Assembly: GCA_946631345.1 (NCBI GenBank)
Contig: CAMPAA010000048.1
Location: 1-16,672, forward strand
Length of the DNA: 16,672 nt
Source: an uncultured Verrucomicrobiota bacterium
Lineage (GTDB): Bacteria; Verrucomicrobiota; Kiritimatiellia; RFP12; UBA1067
Direction: 5' to 3'
Positions within the stretch are counted from its first letter, which is position 1; each line of letters opens with the position of its first letter. The position numbers and the translations under genes are program-made. The notes beneath the pieces were generated by a model. That model was not told the DNA's origin. It did no database searches and worked only from the letters and a program-made list of their open reading frames with translations. Positions 1 through 7,068 of the stretch are shown here, one piece after another.

Positions 1-283
1 TAGAAATAGCGACAAATGGGGTTTATTCATTGGGAGGGCCGCGCGCCGTCGCTTCGGCACATTGGTCAGGCCCAGTCAAAAAATGGGTAAACTCCAGAAT
101 AGCTTTTCCGCTTGCATTGCCTACACGCATTTGGTACCATGCGCGCCATAGAGGTTAAAAAGAGTGGATGTAAATGAGTTGTTCAAATGGCGCACCTATG
201 TCGGACATAAACATTCCAACGATGGTTCCTGCATACATGACAGCTCTTATGGTCAATTTGATTTCGACTAGTAAATCGTTGCT
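1..283. other. AT-richer left-edge region without an assignable gene
   Basis: No convincing gene is seen here. Two + strand frames are open from the left edge, to about base 148 in one and about base 165 in the other, so a truncated gene end is possible, but neither translation resembles a known family. A 42-codon ORF from ATG 174 to 302 follows a promoter-like TGGTACCAT at 132-140, yet it lacks a clear ribosome binding site and a recognisable sequence. Base composition is closer to the following Sel1 gene than to the GC-rich remainder of the window. Confidence 0.4.
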
Positions 284-871
284 ATGGTTGATGCTCAGAT
301 GAAATTGATGAAGAAGGCTGCGCAGACGGGCGGAAGTGATGATGCGTGGAGATATGGTGCTGCGCGACTTAACGGCACCTATGAATTATGCACGGGAGAG
401 ATCTGCAGATGTCGCCGGAACGTAAAGGAAGGTGTACATTGGTTGGGGCTTGCTGCTAAACAAGGATGTATTGGAGCTATGCTTGAATTGAGTTGTCATT
501 ATTATGCCCAGCAGTCAAATCGGGAGAATCTGCGAAAAGCGCTCTATTGGGATAAGAAAGCCTGGGAAATGGGCGATACTGTTGCTGGCTACAATGTAGC
601 TTTGACGTATTCAAAGCTCGGCAATAGAAAACGGTGTCATGAATGGCTTGTACGAGGCTACAGAAGATGTCCATGGTCTGCATGCGTCGCTCTTGCCAAG
701 ACATATCTATGTGGCTATGGGGTTCGTCAAGATGTTCGAAAAGCGGAACAATTGTTTATGGAGGTGTTGTCAGATTCTGAATCGATTGCAGATGATAGGA
801 GATTGGCGAGGTATTACCTTAAAATGATACAGCGGGGTGAGTTTCCTGATGACGACCGCCCGTATCCATGA
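284..871 (+). CDS. Sel1-like repeat protein
   Basis: A 195-aa protein made of Sel1-like (TPR-related) helical repeats, a family that usually works as a protein-protein interaction scaffold. The clearest unit lies near residues 135-160, with the pattern LAKTYLCGYGV followed by DVRKAEQLF. Earlier degenerate units are seen around residues 45-65 (VKEGVHWLGLAAKQG), 80-95 and 100-125. No signal peptide is visible, and the protein begins in mid-repeat (LMKKAAQTGGSDDAW), so the N-terminus may be lost or the start misplaced. A stop codon at 272-274 blocks upstream extension in this frame. ATG 284 and ATG 299 are both possible, and neither has a good Shine-Dalgarno. GC content (about 45-48% by eye) is well below that of all downstream genes, which suggests different ancestry or an accessory region. 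The specific partner and role are unknown. Confidence 0.7.
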   Translation: MVDAQMKLMKKAAQTGGSDDAWRYGAARLNGTYELCTGEICRCRRNVKEGVHWLGLAAKQGCIGAMLELSCHYYAQQSNRENLRKALYWDKKAWEMGDTVAGYNVALTYSKLGNRKRCHEWLVRGYRRCPWSACVALAKTYLCGYGVRQDVRKAEQLFMEVLSDSESIADDRRLARYYLKMIQRGEFPDDDRPYP

Positions 872-973
872 TGATCCGGCAAAGATGTAGTCTGATTAGA
901 ATATTCAGAGCCTGTTCCCATGCGACGAGACGGCGTTCCTGTGGCGACAGTCTCTCCGGCGGGAAAATGTGCG

Positions 974-1001
974 TTGAAAAAAAAAATGAATCTGGTATCA
1001 T
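974..1001 (+). promoter_or_regulatory. Promoter of the four-repeat exported protein gene, with A10 spacer tract
   Basis: A -35-like TTGAAA at 974-979 is followed after 16 bases by TATCAT at 996-1001, extended upstream as TGG (TGGTATCAT, 993-1001). Ten consecutive A residues (977-986) span the end of the -35 box and the start of the spacer. The ATG at 1039 lies 37 bases beyond the -10, leaving a leader of about 30 nt that contains a strong Shine-Dalgarno. The match to the other TGGTATAAT boxes of this window supports the call. Confidence 0.65.
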
Positions 1002-1038
1002 ATGCGCCGTTTTTCACCCATGGAAGGAGATGTCGCAG

Positions 1039-4000
1039 ATGAAACACAAGAACATGCTCAAAGTCGTTTCCACGGTATGCGGGTTTGCGGCGGCGTGCGT
1101 GACATGCGCGGCGGCGGAGCTGGGGAAGGTTGAATGGAACGTTCCGCAGGACATCGTCGGCGATGCGGACGTGCGCACCGACGGCACGCTGCTGTACGCA
1201 TACTGCGGCGCGCCCACGGATTCCGACTCGCTCCAGGTGAACGGCGTGGCGTTCACGCCGGACGCGAGGATGTACCGCGCGCTGGGCGACGACATCCTGT
1301 ACGACCGCTTCACGTTCGGCGAAAACGACACGCGCAACCTCACCGAGGGCGTCGCCGTGACTGACACCTTCACCACCAACTACTGGCTGATGCTCTCGCG
1401 CTCGGCGATGGTGGCGAAGAAGGACGTCCCCGTGATCACGGTCACGCTGAGGAACCTCACGCCCGGGCGGCGCTATCTCGTGCAGCTGTGGTGCGGTGGC
1501 ACCCGCGACAGCGACTTCGGGGGCCAGACTATGACGTTCGACGGCACGGTGGCGGTGAACCAGCACTCCGGCGAGGCCGGACGCATGGGGCAGTTCGTCA
1601 CGGGCGAGTTCACGCCCCTCTCCGACACGCAGACGTTCACCGCCGCGCCGAGCAAGTACGGGCTGATAAGCGCCATCCAGGTGCGCGATCTCTCGCCGGT
1701 CGGCGTGATAGGCTGGGAGACGGGCGACATCTCGTCTGACGGCGACGTGCGCACCGATGGGCAGCTCTGCTACGCCTACGTGCAGAGCGGCGCGGACACG
1801 GTGGTGAACGGCGTCGCGTTCAGGGGTGTGTCGTCGCACGGCTCGATCCCGGCGGGGAGCTGGCGCGCCGAGCTGAACCAGAGCGGGTTCTCCTACCAGA
1901 ACACGGGCGCGTTCGCGGAGGACTTCGCGCCGGGCGCGGGGATGAGCGCCGCGTACGGAGGGCTCATCTCCGGCGGCGCATACGGCGTTACCGGCGAAGG
2001 GCCGCGGGAAGGTTCGCTCACGCTCCGCAACCTGGTTCCCGGCCGCGCATATCTGGTGCAGATCTGGGTGAACGACTGCAGGGCGACCGGCGCCCCGCGC
2101 TACGTCAGGCTCGACGGTGCGTGCGACGTGCGCTACCGCAAGGGCGCATTCGGGCAGTACGCGGTCGGCCGCTTCCGCGCCGTCGCCAGGGAGCAGGCCG
2201 TCGCGCTCGCGGCGAACGCCGACTCCGGCACCGCCAGCCTCCAGTGGAACGCGATACAGGTGCGCGACGTCTCGTCCGCCGTGGAATGGGGCGAAGTTGC
2301 GCCCATCGCGGACGCGACATGCGTGAGCACCGAGGGAAGCCTTGTGTACGCCTACTCCTACGCCGCCGACAGCGTTTCCGTGAACGGCGTGACGTTCGCC
2401 CCGGGCGGCAGTTCGGGCGCGGGGATGGGCGACGATATCGCGCTCACCTCCGTGCAGAACGTCAACACGTCCGACGACTTCATGGACGGCGCGGTGGAGG
2501 CCGGGCTTTCGCAGGAGCTGCACGACCTCCTCCAGCGCGGCGCGTATTCGTCGAGCGTCAGGAGCGCGCGCATGACGCTGCGCAACCTTGAGCCCGGCGC
2601 GCGCTACCAGGTTCAGCTGCTCGCGGGCGACAGGCGCGCGTCCATCGCGCCGCGCGAAATGGCGGTGGGCGGCGTCCCCCGCCTCCGCTTCGCAGACAGC
2701 GGCGGCTATCCGTTCGGCGCAAGCGTGAAGGGCGAGTTCACCGCCGTGGCCGACACGCAGGAAATCCCGCTCCTCGCGATGGCGACCGAGGCTGCCAAAA
2801 AGAAAAGGCTCTCCTGCCAGATCCAGGCGGTGCAGCTGCGCAAGCTCTCGTCGCCCGCAATAGACGTCGGGCCGAGCTGGTCTGCAACGCCCGTCTCGTC
2901 CGGAACGGACGTGTACACCGCCGGCACGCTCCTCTACGCCTACGGCTTCAACGCCGTCACCGTAAACGGCGTTCCGTTTGCGGCCTCAATATCGATCAAC
3001 AAGACAACCGCTACTGCCACCTTCGGTTCCGACGTGACGCTATCCGGTTTCTCCACAAGTAACACGACGGCATTCGTGCCGAGCGGCGCAACCCTCACGG
3101 GCCTCGGCGACTACGGCACCTTGCTCAAGGGCGGCATATACCGCAGCACGTCCGAGGCGACCATCACGCTCAAGAAACTGACCTCCGGCCACAAGTACGC
3201 CGTGCAGATATGGGTCACGGACGCACGCACGAGCGGGGCGGGGCTTGTGCGCTACGCGGTGGTGGACGAGGCGGTGACGCTGCCGTTCCACGGCGACGGT
3301 GGCCTCGGCACATATGCGCTCGGGACGTTCGTGGCGACGGAGGCGACGCATGTCATCGCAATGTCGTTCGGCGTGGAAAGCGGCACAGCCGTATCGTCCC
3401 AGCTCAACGCCCTTCAGGTGCGCGATCTCGGGGAAGTGGAGGGAGAGATTGTCTCAGGCACCGCCGACATCTCCGGCACGGCTCTCGTGAAAAGCGGAAC
3501 GGACGCGTTGACGCTCGGCGACGCCCCCAACCTCACGCACATCCTGCTGAACGGCGGCACGCTCGCGCTCGGCGATCCCGGACGTTTCGCAAGGCCCCTG
3601 CACATCGCCATCGCTGAAGGCGCCACGCTCCAGTTGCCGGGCGGCACGTCGCTCGCCCTCGCCTCGCTCGCGGGCGAAGGCGTGGTGGAGGCCGGTGCGG
3701 GCGGCGCCACGCTCGTGTTCACCAACGCCGTGGACGGCGTGTTCGCGGGGACGCTCCGCGGCGACGTGTCGCTGGTCAAGACAGATGCGTGGCCGAGCGG
3801 GTTCGGCGGCGACAGCGCAGGGGCGTTCAGCCTGACGGTGGGCAAGGGGCTGTTCCGGCTCTTCTCCGGCGACAGGGCGGCGCCGTTCAGCGTCACGGTG
3901 GAGAGGGGAGCGTCGCTAGAGCTCGACTTCCCCGGAGCATGCGCGGTGGAGAGCGCGGGCCTCGGGCGGCACCGCGCGCAGGGATGCGTGTCCGCGGCGA

Positions 4001-4074
4001 CATGGCCAGGCTTCATCGCGGGGCCCGGGGCGCTGACCGCCCCGACGGTCGGCACGGCGATTTCGGTACGTTAG
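1039..4074 (+). CDS. Exported four-repeat surface protein with beta-helix-like tail
   Basis: A 1011-aa exported protein. The start at ATG 1039 is chosen because GGAAGGAGA (1022-1030) sits 8 bases before it and because it opens a signal peptide: basic KHKNMLK, a hydrophobic stretch, then a likely cut after A26 (CAAA before E27). An upstream in-frame ATG at 868 precedes the promoter and is rejected. Residues about 27-221, 222-413, 414-605 and 606-800 are four copies of one module. Each opens with a (T/E)GxLxYAY...VNGVxF segment, has a central TLRNLxPGxxYLVQxW segment and closes with a beta strand like AIQVRDLS. Residues 801-1011 form a Gly/Thr/Leu-rich region (KSGTDALTLGD, LNGGTLALGD) resembling passenger-associated repeats of autotransporters. 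No PEP-CTERM, LPXTG or beta-barrel end is visible. The module looks like a beta-sandwich, possibly glycan-binding or adhesive, but the function is inference. It probably leads an operon continuing into the phosphoesterase. Confidence 0.85.
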   Translation: MKHKNMLKVVSTVCGFAAACVTCAAAELGKVEWNVPQDIVGDADVRTDGTLLYAYCGAPTDSDSLQVNGVAFTPDARMYRALGDDILYDRFTFGENDTRNLTEGVAVTDTFTTNYWLMLSRSAMVAKKDVPVITVTLRNLTPGRRYLVQLWCGGTRDSDFGGQTMTFDGTVAVNQHSGEAGRMGQFVTGEFTPLSDTQTFTAAPSKYGLISAIQVRDLSPVGVIGWETGDISSDGDVRTDGQLCYAYVQSGADTVVNGVAFRGVSSHGSIPAGSWRAELNQSGFSYQNTGAFAEDFAPGAGMSAAYGGLISGGAYGVTGEGPREGSLTLRNLVPGRAYLVQIWVNDCRATGAPRYVRLDGACDVRYRKGAFGQYAVGRFRAVAREQAVALAANADSGTASLQWNAIQVRDVSSAVEWGEVAPIADATCVSTEGSLVYAYSYAADSVSVNGVTFAPGGSSGAGMGDDIALTSVQNVNTSDDFMDGAVEAGLSQELHDLLQRGAYSSSVRSARMTLRNLEPGARYQVQLLAGDRRASIAPREMAVGGVPRLRFADSGGYPFGASVKGEFTAVADTQEIPLLAMATEAAKKKRLSCQIQAVQLRKLSSPAIDVGPSWSATPVSSGTDVYTAGTLLYAYGFNAVTVNGVPFAASISINKTTATATFGSDVTLSGFSTSNTTAFVPSGATLTGLGDYGTLLKGGIYRSTSEATITLKKLTSGHKYAVQIWVTDARTSGAGLVRYAVVDEAVTLPFHGDGGLGTYALGTFVATEATHVIAMSFGVESGTAVSSQLNALQVRDLGEVEGEIVSGTADISGTALVKSGTDALTLGDAPNLTHILLNGGTLALGDPGRFARPLHIAIAEGATLQLPGGTSLALASLAGEGVVEAGAGGATLVFTNAVDGVFAGTLRGDVSLVKTDAWPSGFGGDSAGAFSLTVGKGLFRLFSGDRAAPFSVTVERGASLELDFPGACAVESAGLGRHRAQGCVSAATWPGFIAGPGALTAPTVGTAISVR

Positions 4075-4106
4075 AGACAACAACAGGCAGGAGCAAAGGA
4101 AAAACA

Positions 4107-5537
4107 ATGCAGATAGGAAGAAGGTCGTTCCTCGGGAACGGTATGGCGCTGTTCGGCAGCGCGGCTGTGGCGGGGCTGAAGGCCCAGACGGCGGCGAAGC
4201 GGCACACGGAGAGGCCGCGCGTGAGGATTGGCGTGATCGCGGATCCCCACATCGGCACGGGATGGATGATGGGCATAAACTCGCCCGCCACCGAAAAGGC
4301 GTTCCGCTACTTCCGCGAGGAGGACGTCGACGCCGTGGCGGTGCTCGGCGACTTCACCAACGGCGGCACGATCGAGCAGATGGACGAGTTCGCCCGCATA
4401 TGGTACGAGGTGTTCCCTGACGACACTGGCCTGAACGGGAAGAGGGTCGAGAAGCTGTTCGTGACCGGCAACCACGATACGGCATGCTGGAAGCCGCCGG
4501 AGGCGTGGAACCCCGAGACGCACGTCGTGCCGCGCCTCGCGGAGCACTGGCGCAGATGCTTCCGCGAGGAGTATGCGCCGGCGTGGAGGAAGGAGATCAA
4601 CGGCTTCCAGTTCACCGGGCTGAACTGGGGCGTATACCCGAAGAAGGACGTCAAGGACGCCTACCGGCGCGAAGACCTCGAGCCTGTGTTCAGGGAGGCG
4701 TTCGCGCGCGCCAAGCCCGGCGAGCCCGTGTTCCACATCCAGCACGCGCCGCCGCCCAAGACCTGCTACTGCAGCGGAGCGAGCTACGGAACGGCGGAGG
4801 AGCTCTTCGGGGCCGACGAACGTCTGTTCATGCTCACAGGCCACCTCCACAAGCCGCTCACCCACCCGAGGAACATCTGGCAGGGCGGATATACGCTCGT
4901 GAGCGCCGGCGTGATAACATGGGCGAGCTTCCCGCCGTTCGGATGGCCGAAGGACCTGCCGGGCGGCGCGGCCTACGCGAAGAGCCAGTGCACGGTGAGC
5001 GTCTACGACGACGAGATCGTGGTGGAGCGCAAGAGCACATGGACCGGCGACCGCCTCGGCGACGACTGGCGCATCCCGCTGCCGCTCGATCGCGGGACGT
5101 TCCCGTACACCGCCGACCGGATGGCTGCGCGCGCGAAGACGCCGTTCTTCCCGTCCGGCGCGACGGTTGAGGCGAACGTGGGCATGGGCGAGAACGTGTT
5201 CTGGAAGGTGCCGCCGAACAAGAAGGCGGTGCAGGGGAAGGGCGGCATCGTGCTAACGTTCCCGGCGGCCAGGATCGACAGCGGCGAGGACATGGTCTAC
5301 TGCTACGAGGTCACGGCCACACGCGCGGACGACGGGCAAAAGGTCGCTACGAAGAGGTTCACGACGGAGTTCTTCATGGGGCAGCGCTACATGCGCAACA
5401 CTTACGAGGTGCTCTTCGCAGCCGAAAAGCTCCCGGAGGGCGTACCCTGCCGGTTCGCGGTGCAGGCGGTGGACTTCTTCGACAGGAAGAGCGACGCGAT
5501 AGTCTCCGCGCCGATCGCGTTCAGGCATTTCATCTGA
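4107..5537 (+). CDS. Tat-exported calcineurin-like metallophosphoesterase
   Basis: A 476-aa predicted exported phosphoesterase of the calcineurin-like superfamily, enzymes that hydrolyse phosphomono- or diesters with two metal ions. All core motifs are present: D46-x-H48 (IADPHIG), G81-D82 (LGDFTNGG), G121-N-H-D124 (VTGNHDT), H213 (IQHAPP) and G245-H-x-H248 (LTGHLHK). The N-terminus carries a twin-arginine signal, R5-R6-S-F-L-G, followed by a hydrophobic stretch and AQT at 26-28, so a folded metal-loaded enzyme is likely sent to the periplasm or outside. Residues about 360-476 form a second beta-rich domain, probably fibronectin-like. The start at ATG 4107 is favoured by AAAGGA at 4095-4100 and by the Tat signal. 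The gene follows the repeat-protein gene by 32 bases and is probably co-transcribed. The substrate (nucleotide, phospholipid, glycan phosphate or other) cannot be read from sequence. Confidence 0.88.
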   Translation: MQIGRRSFLGNGMALFGSAAVAGLKAQTAAKRHTERPRVRIGVIADPHIGTGWMMGINSPATEKAFRYFREEDVDAVAVLGDFTNGGTIEQMDEFARIWYEVFPDDTGLNGKRVEKLFVTGNHDTACWKPPEAWNPETHVVPRLAEHWRRCFREEYAPAWRKEINGFQFTGLNWGVYPKKDVKDAYRREDLEPVFREAFARAKPGEPVFHIQHAPPPKTCYCSGASYGTAEELFGADERLFMLTGHLHKPLTHPRNIWQGGYTLVSAGVITWASFPPFGWPKDLPGGAAYAKSQCTVSVYDDEIVVERKSTWTGDRLGDDWRIPLPLDRGTFPYTADRMAARAKTPFFPSGATVEANVGMGENVFWKVPPNKKAVQGKGGIVLTFPAARIDSGEDMVYCYEVTATRADDGQKVATKRFTTEFFMGQRYMRNTYEVLFAAEKLPEGVPCRFAVQAVDFFDRKSDAIVSAPIAFRHFI

Positions 5538-5583
5538 CGGTCGGCGGCGGATGCAGCCGGGGAAAAATCACGGAGGATAGACG

Positions 5584-7068
5584 ATGGCATCAAAGACTTC
5601 TGTCATGGCGGCGGCCGGGTTCGTCGCGCTGGCGGCGCTCGCCGCGGCGCCGCTGTGGATATGGTACGGCTGGCGCATCGAGCCCGACAACGGGCAGATC
5701 GCAATCCTGATCAGGAAGACGGGCAGGAACCTCCCGCCTGACGCAATCCTTGCGCCGGGGCCGGAATACAAGGGCATCCAGGAGGAGGTGCTCCCGGAAG
5801 GCCGCCATTTCCGAAATCCCTGGAGCTGGGAATGGCACTACGCAAAGGTGCTGGACATCCCCGCCGGGAAGTTCGGCGTGCTGGTGCGCAGGTTCGGCAA
5901 GGATCTGCCTGAGGGCGAGATACTCGCCAGCGAGGGCACGCGCGGAATCCTGCGCGACGTGCTCGGCACCGGCAAGCACCGCATCAACCCGTACGCCTAC
6001 GACGTAAAGCTCTACGACGACATAACGGTGAAGCCGGGCCACGTGGGCGTGGTGACGGAGCTGACGGGCGACGACATACTCTCGCCCGGTGGCGCGGAGG
6101 AGGAGGCGACGGGCGCGGGGTTCCTCGTGAAGCCGGGCGCGAAGGGCGTGTCGCCGCGCATTCTCAAGGAAGGTACGCACCGCCTGAACCCGTTCGTGCA
6201 CTCCGTCTCCATCGTGAACATCCAGAGCCAGAGATTCGAGCTGAGCGGCGCGGATGCAATCTCGTTCCTCACGCTCGACGGCTTCACCGTGACCGCAGAG
6301 GGCACGCTGGAGTTCAACCTCGACATCGACAAGGTTGCGCTCCTCTCGCACGAGGTGGGCGACATGGACGACATCCTGCAGAAGATAGTGCTGCCTGCCG
6401 CGCGCGGGTTCTCTCGCATCGAAGGCAGCAAGAAGAACGCCACCGAATTCATCGTGGGCGAATCGCGGCAGGCGTTCCAGAACTCGCTGGAGAAGTATCT
6501 TAAGGACGTATGCAAGCCTTGGGGGGTGTCGCTCAATTCGGTGCTGATCCGCGACATCTTCGCGCCGCAGGAGGTTGCGGCCATAATCCGCCAGCGCGAG
6601 CTCGCCGTCCAGGAGGGGCTCAAGATCGAGCAGCAGATCGTGCAGGCGAAGTCCCAGGCCGAGCTTGAGCGCCAGAGGGCGCTCGCGGCGCAGAACAGCG
6701 CGCGTGTCGCCGCCGAGACGAAGTCCATACAGGCGAAGATCGCCGCCGAGCAGGCCAGCGTGGAGAAGATCGTGGCCGCCGAGACGCAGCTGGAGGTTGC
6801 CGCGCGCGAACTCAAGGCGGCACAGGCCGACGCAACCGCGAAGCTGACCGTTGCAGAGGCCGAGCGCAAGGTCGTCGAGGTGCAGACCACGGCGGAGGCG
6901 GACGTGCTCAGGCAGGAGGTCGCAGCCTACGGTGGCGAAGGAAACTACGTGCGCGCGAAGCTGTACGAGAAGACCGCGCCGCACCTGCGCGATGTCGTAA
7001 CAGGCGATTCGCCAGGCGAGGTGTTCGGACTGCCTGTGAAGGCGGGCGCGAAGGGAGGTGCGAAATGA
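5584..7068 (+). CDS. SPFH/band 7 membrane protein with triple N-terminal repeat (A subunit)
   Basis: A 494-aa SPFH (stomatin/prohibitin/flotillin/HflK-C) family protein. GGAGG at 5572-5576 precedes the ATG by 7 bases. Residues about 7-29 are an N-terminal transmembrane anchor. Three tandem modules follow, at about 36-84, 92-141 and 149-208. Each reads G-x-(V/I)-(G/A)-(V/I)-L/V, then usually G-x-x-L-P-x-x-x-I-L-A, KG(I/V), then G-x-H/R-x-(R/L)-N-P. The SPFH core is about 215-335, ending in LIRDIFAPQEVAAIIRQRE. Residues about 335-445 are a long Ala/Glu/Gln/Lys-rich helix, and the C-terminus is short and Gly/Lys-rich. Family members form ring- or dome-shaped membrane assemblies that organise microdomains or proteases. 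The gene overlaps the next SPFH gene by 4 bases (ATGA), like hflK-hflC, suggesting hetero-oligomer formation. What is enclosed or scaffolded is unknown. Confidence 0.88.
   Translation: MASKTSVMAAAGFVALAALAAAPLWIWYGWRIEPDNGQIAILIRKTGRNLPPDAILAPGPEYKGIQEEVLPEGRHFRNPWSWEWHYAKVLDIPAGKFGVLVRRFGKDLPEGEILASEGTRGILRDVLGTGKHRINPYAYDVKLYDDITVKPGHVGVVTELTGDDILSPGGAEEEATGAGFLVKPGAKGVSPRILKEGTHRLNPFVHSVSIVNIQSQRFELSGADAISFLTLDGFTVTAEGTLEFNLDIDKVALLSHEVGDMDDILQKIVLPAARGFSRIEGSKKNATEFIVGESRQAFQNSLEKYLKDVCKPWGVSLNSVLIRDIFAPQEVAAIIRQRELAVQEGLKIEQQIVQAKSQAELERQRALAAQNSARVAAETKSIQAKIAAEQASVEKIVAAETQLEVAARELKAAQADATAKLTVAEAERKVVEVQTTAEADVLRQEVAAYGGEGNYVRAKLYEKTAPHLRDVVTGDSPGEVFGLPVKAGAKGGAK

Noticed and set aside
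174..302. A 42-codon ORF downstream of a TGGTACCAT box
   Set aside because: The box differs from the consensus at the critical last positions, there is no convincing ribosome binding site, and the peptide resembles nothing known. It is kept only as a note on the left-edge region.
868..1038. An upstream in-frame extension of the repeat protein to ATG 868
   Set aside because: It overlaps the Sel1 gene's end and precedes the TGGTATCAT promoter, and the ATG at 1039 has a strong Shine-Dalgarno and opens a signal peptide.
814..2523. A 569-codon open frame on the minus strand across the repeat-protein gene
   Set aside because: It lies antisense to a gene with a signal peptide, a strong ribosome binding site and internal repeats. 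Its translation is Arg/His/Val/Ala-rich, as expected for the opposite strand of GC-rich coding DNA, and it shows no domain.
5590..6984. A 464-codon minus-strand open frame opposite the first SPFH gene, and a similar one at 7764-8774 opposite the second
   Set aside because: Both are antisense shadows of well-supported SPFH genes, with Leu/Arg/His-rich nonsense composition and no recognisable motif.
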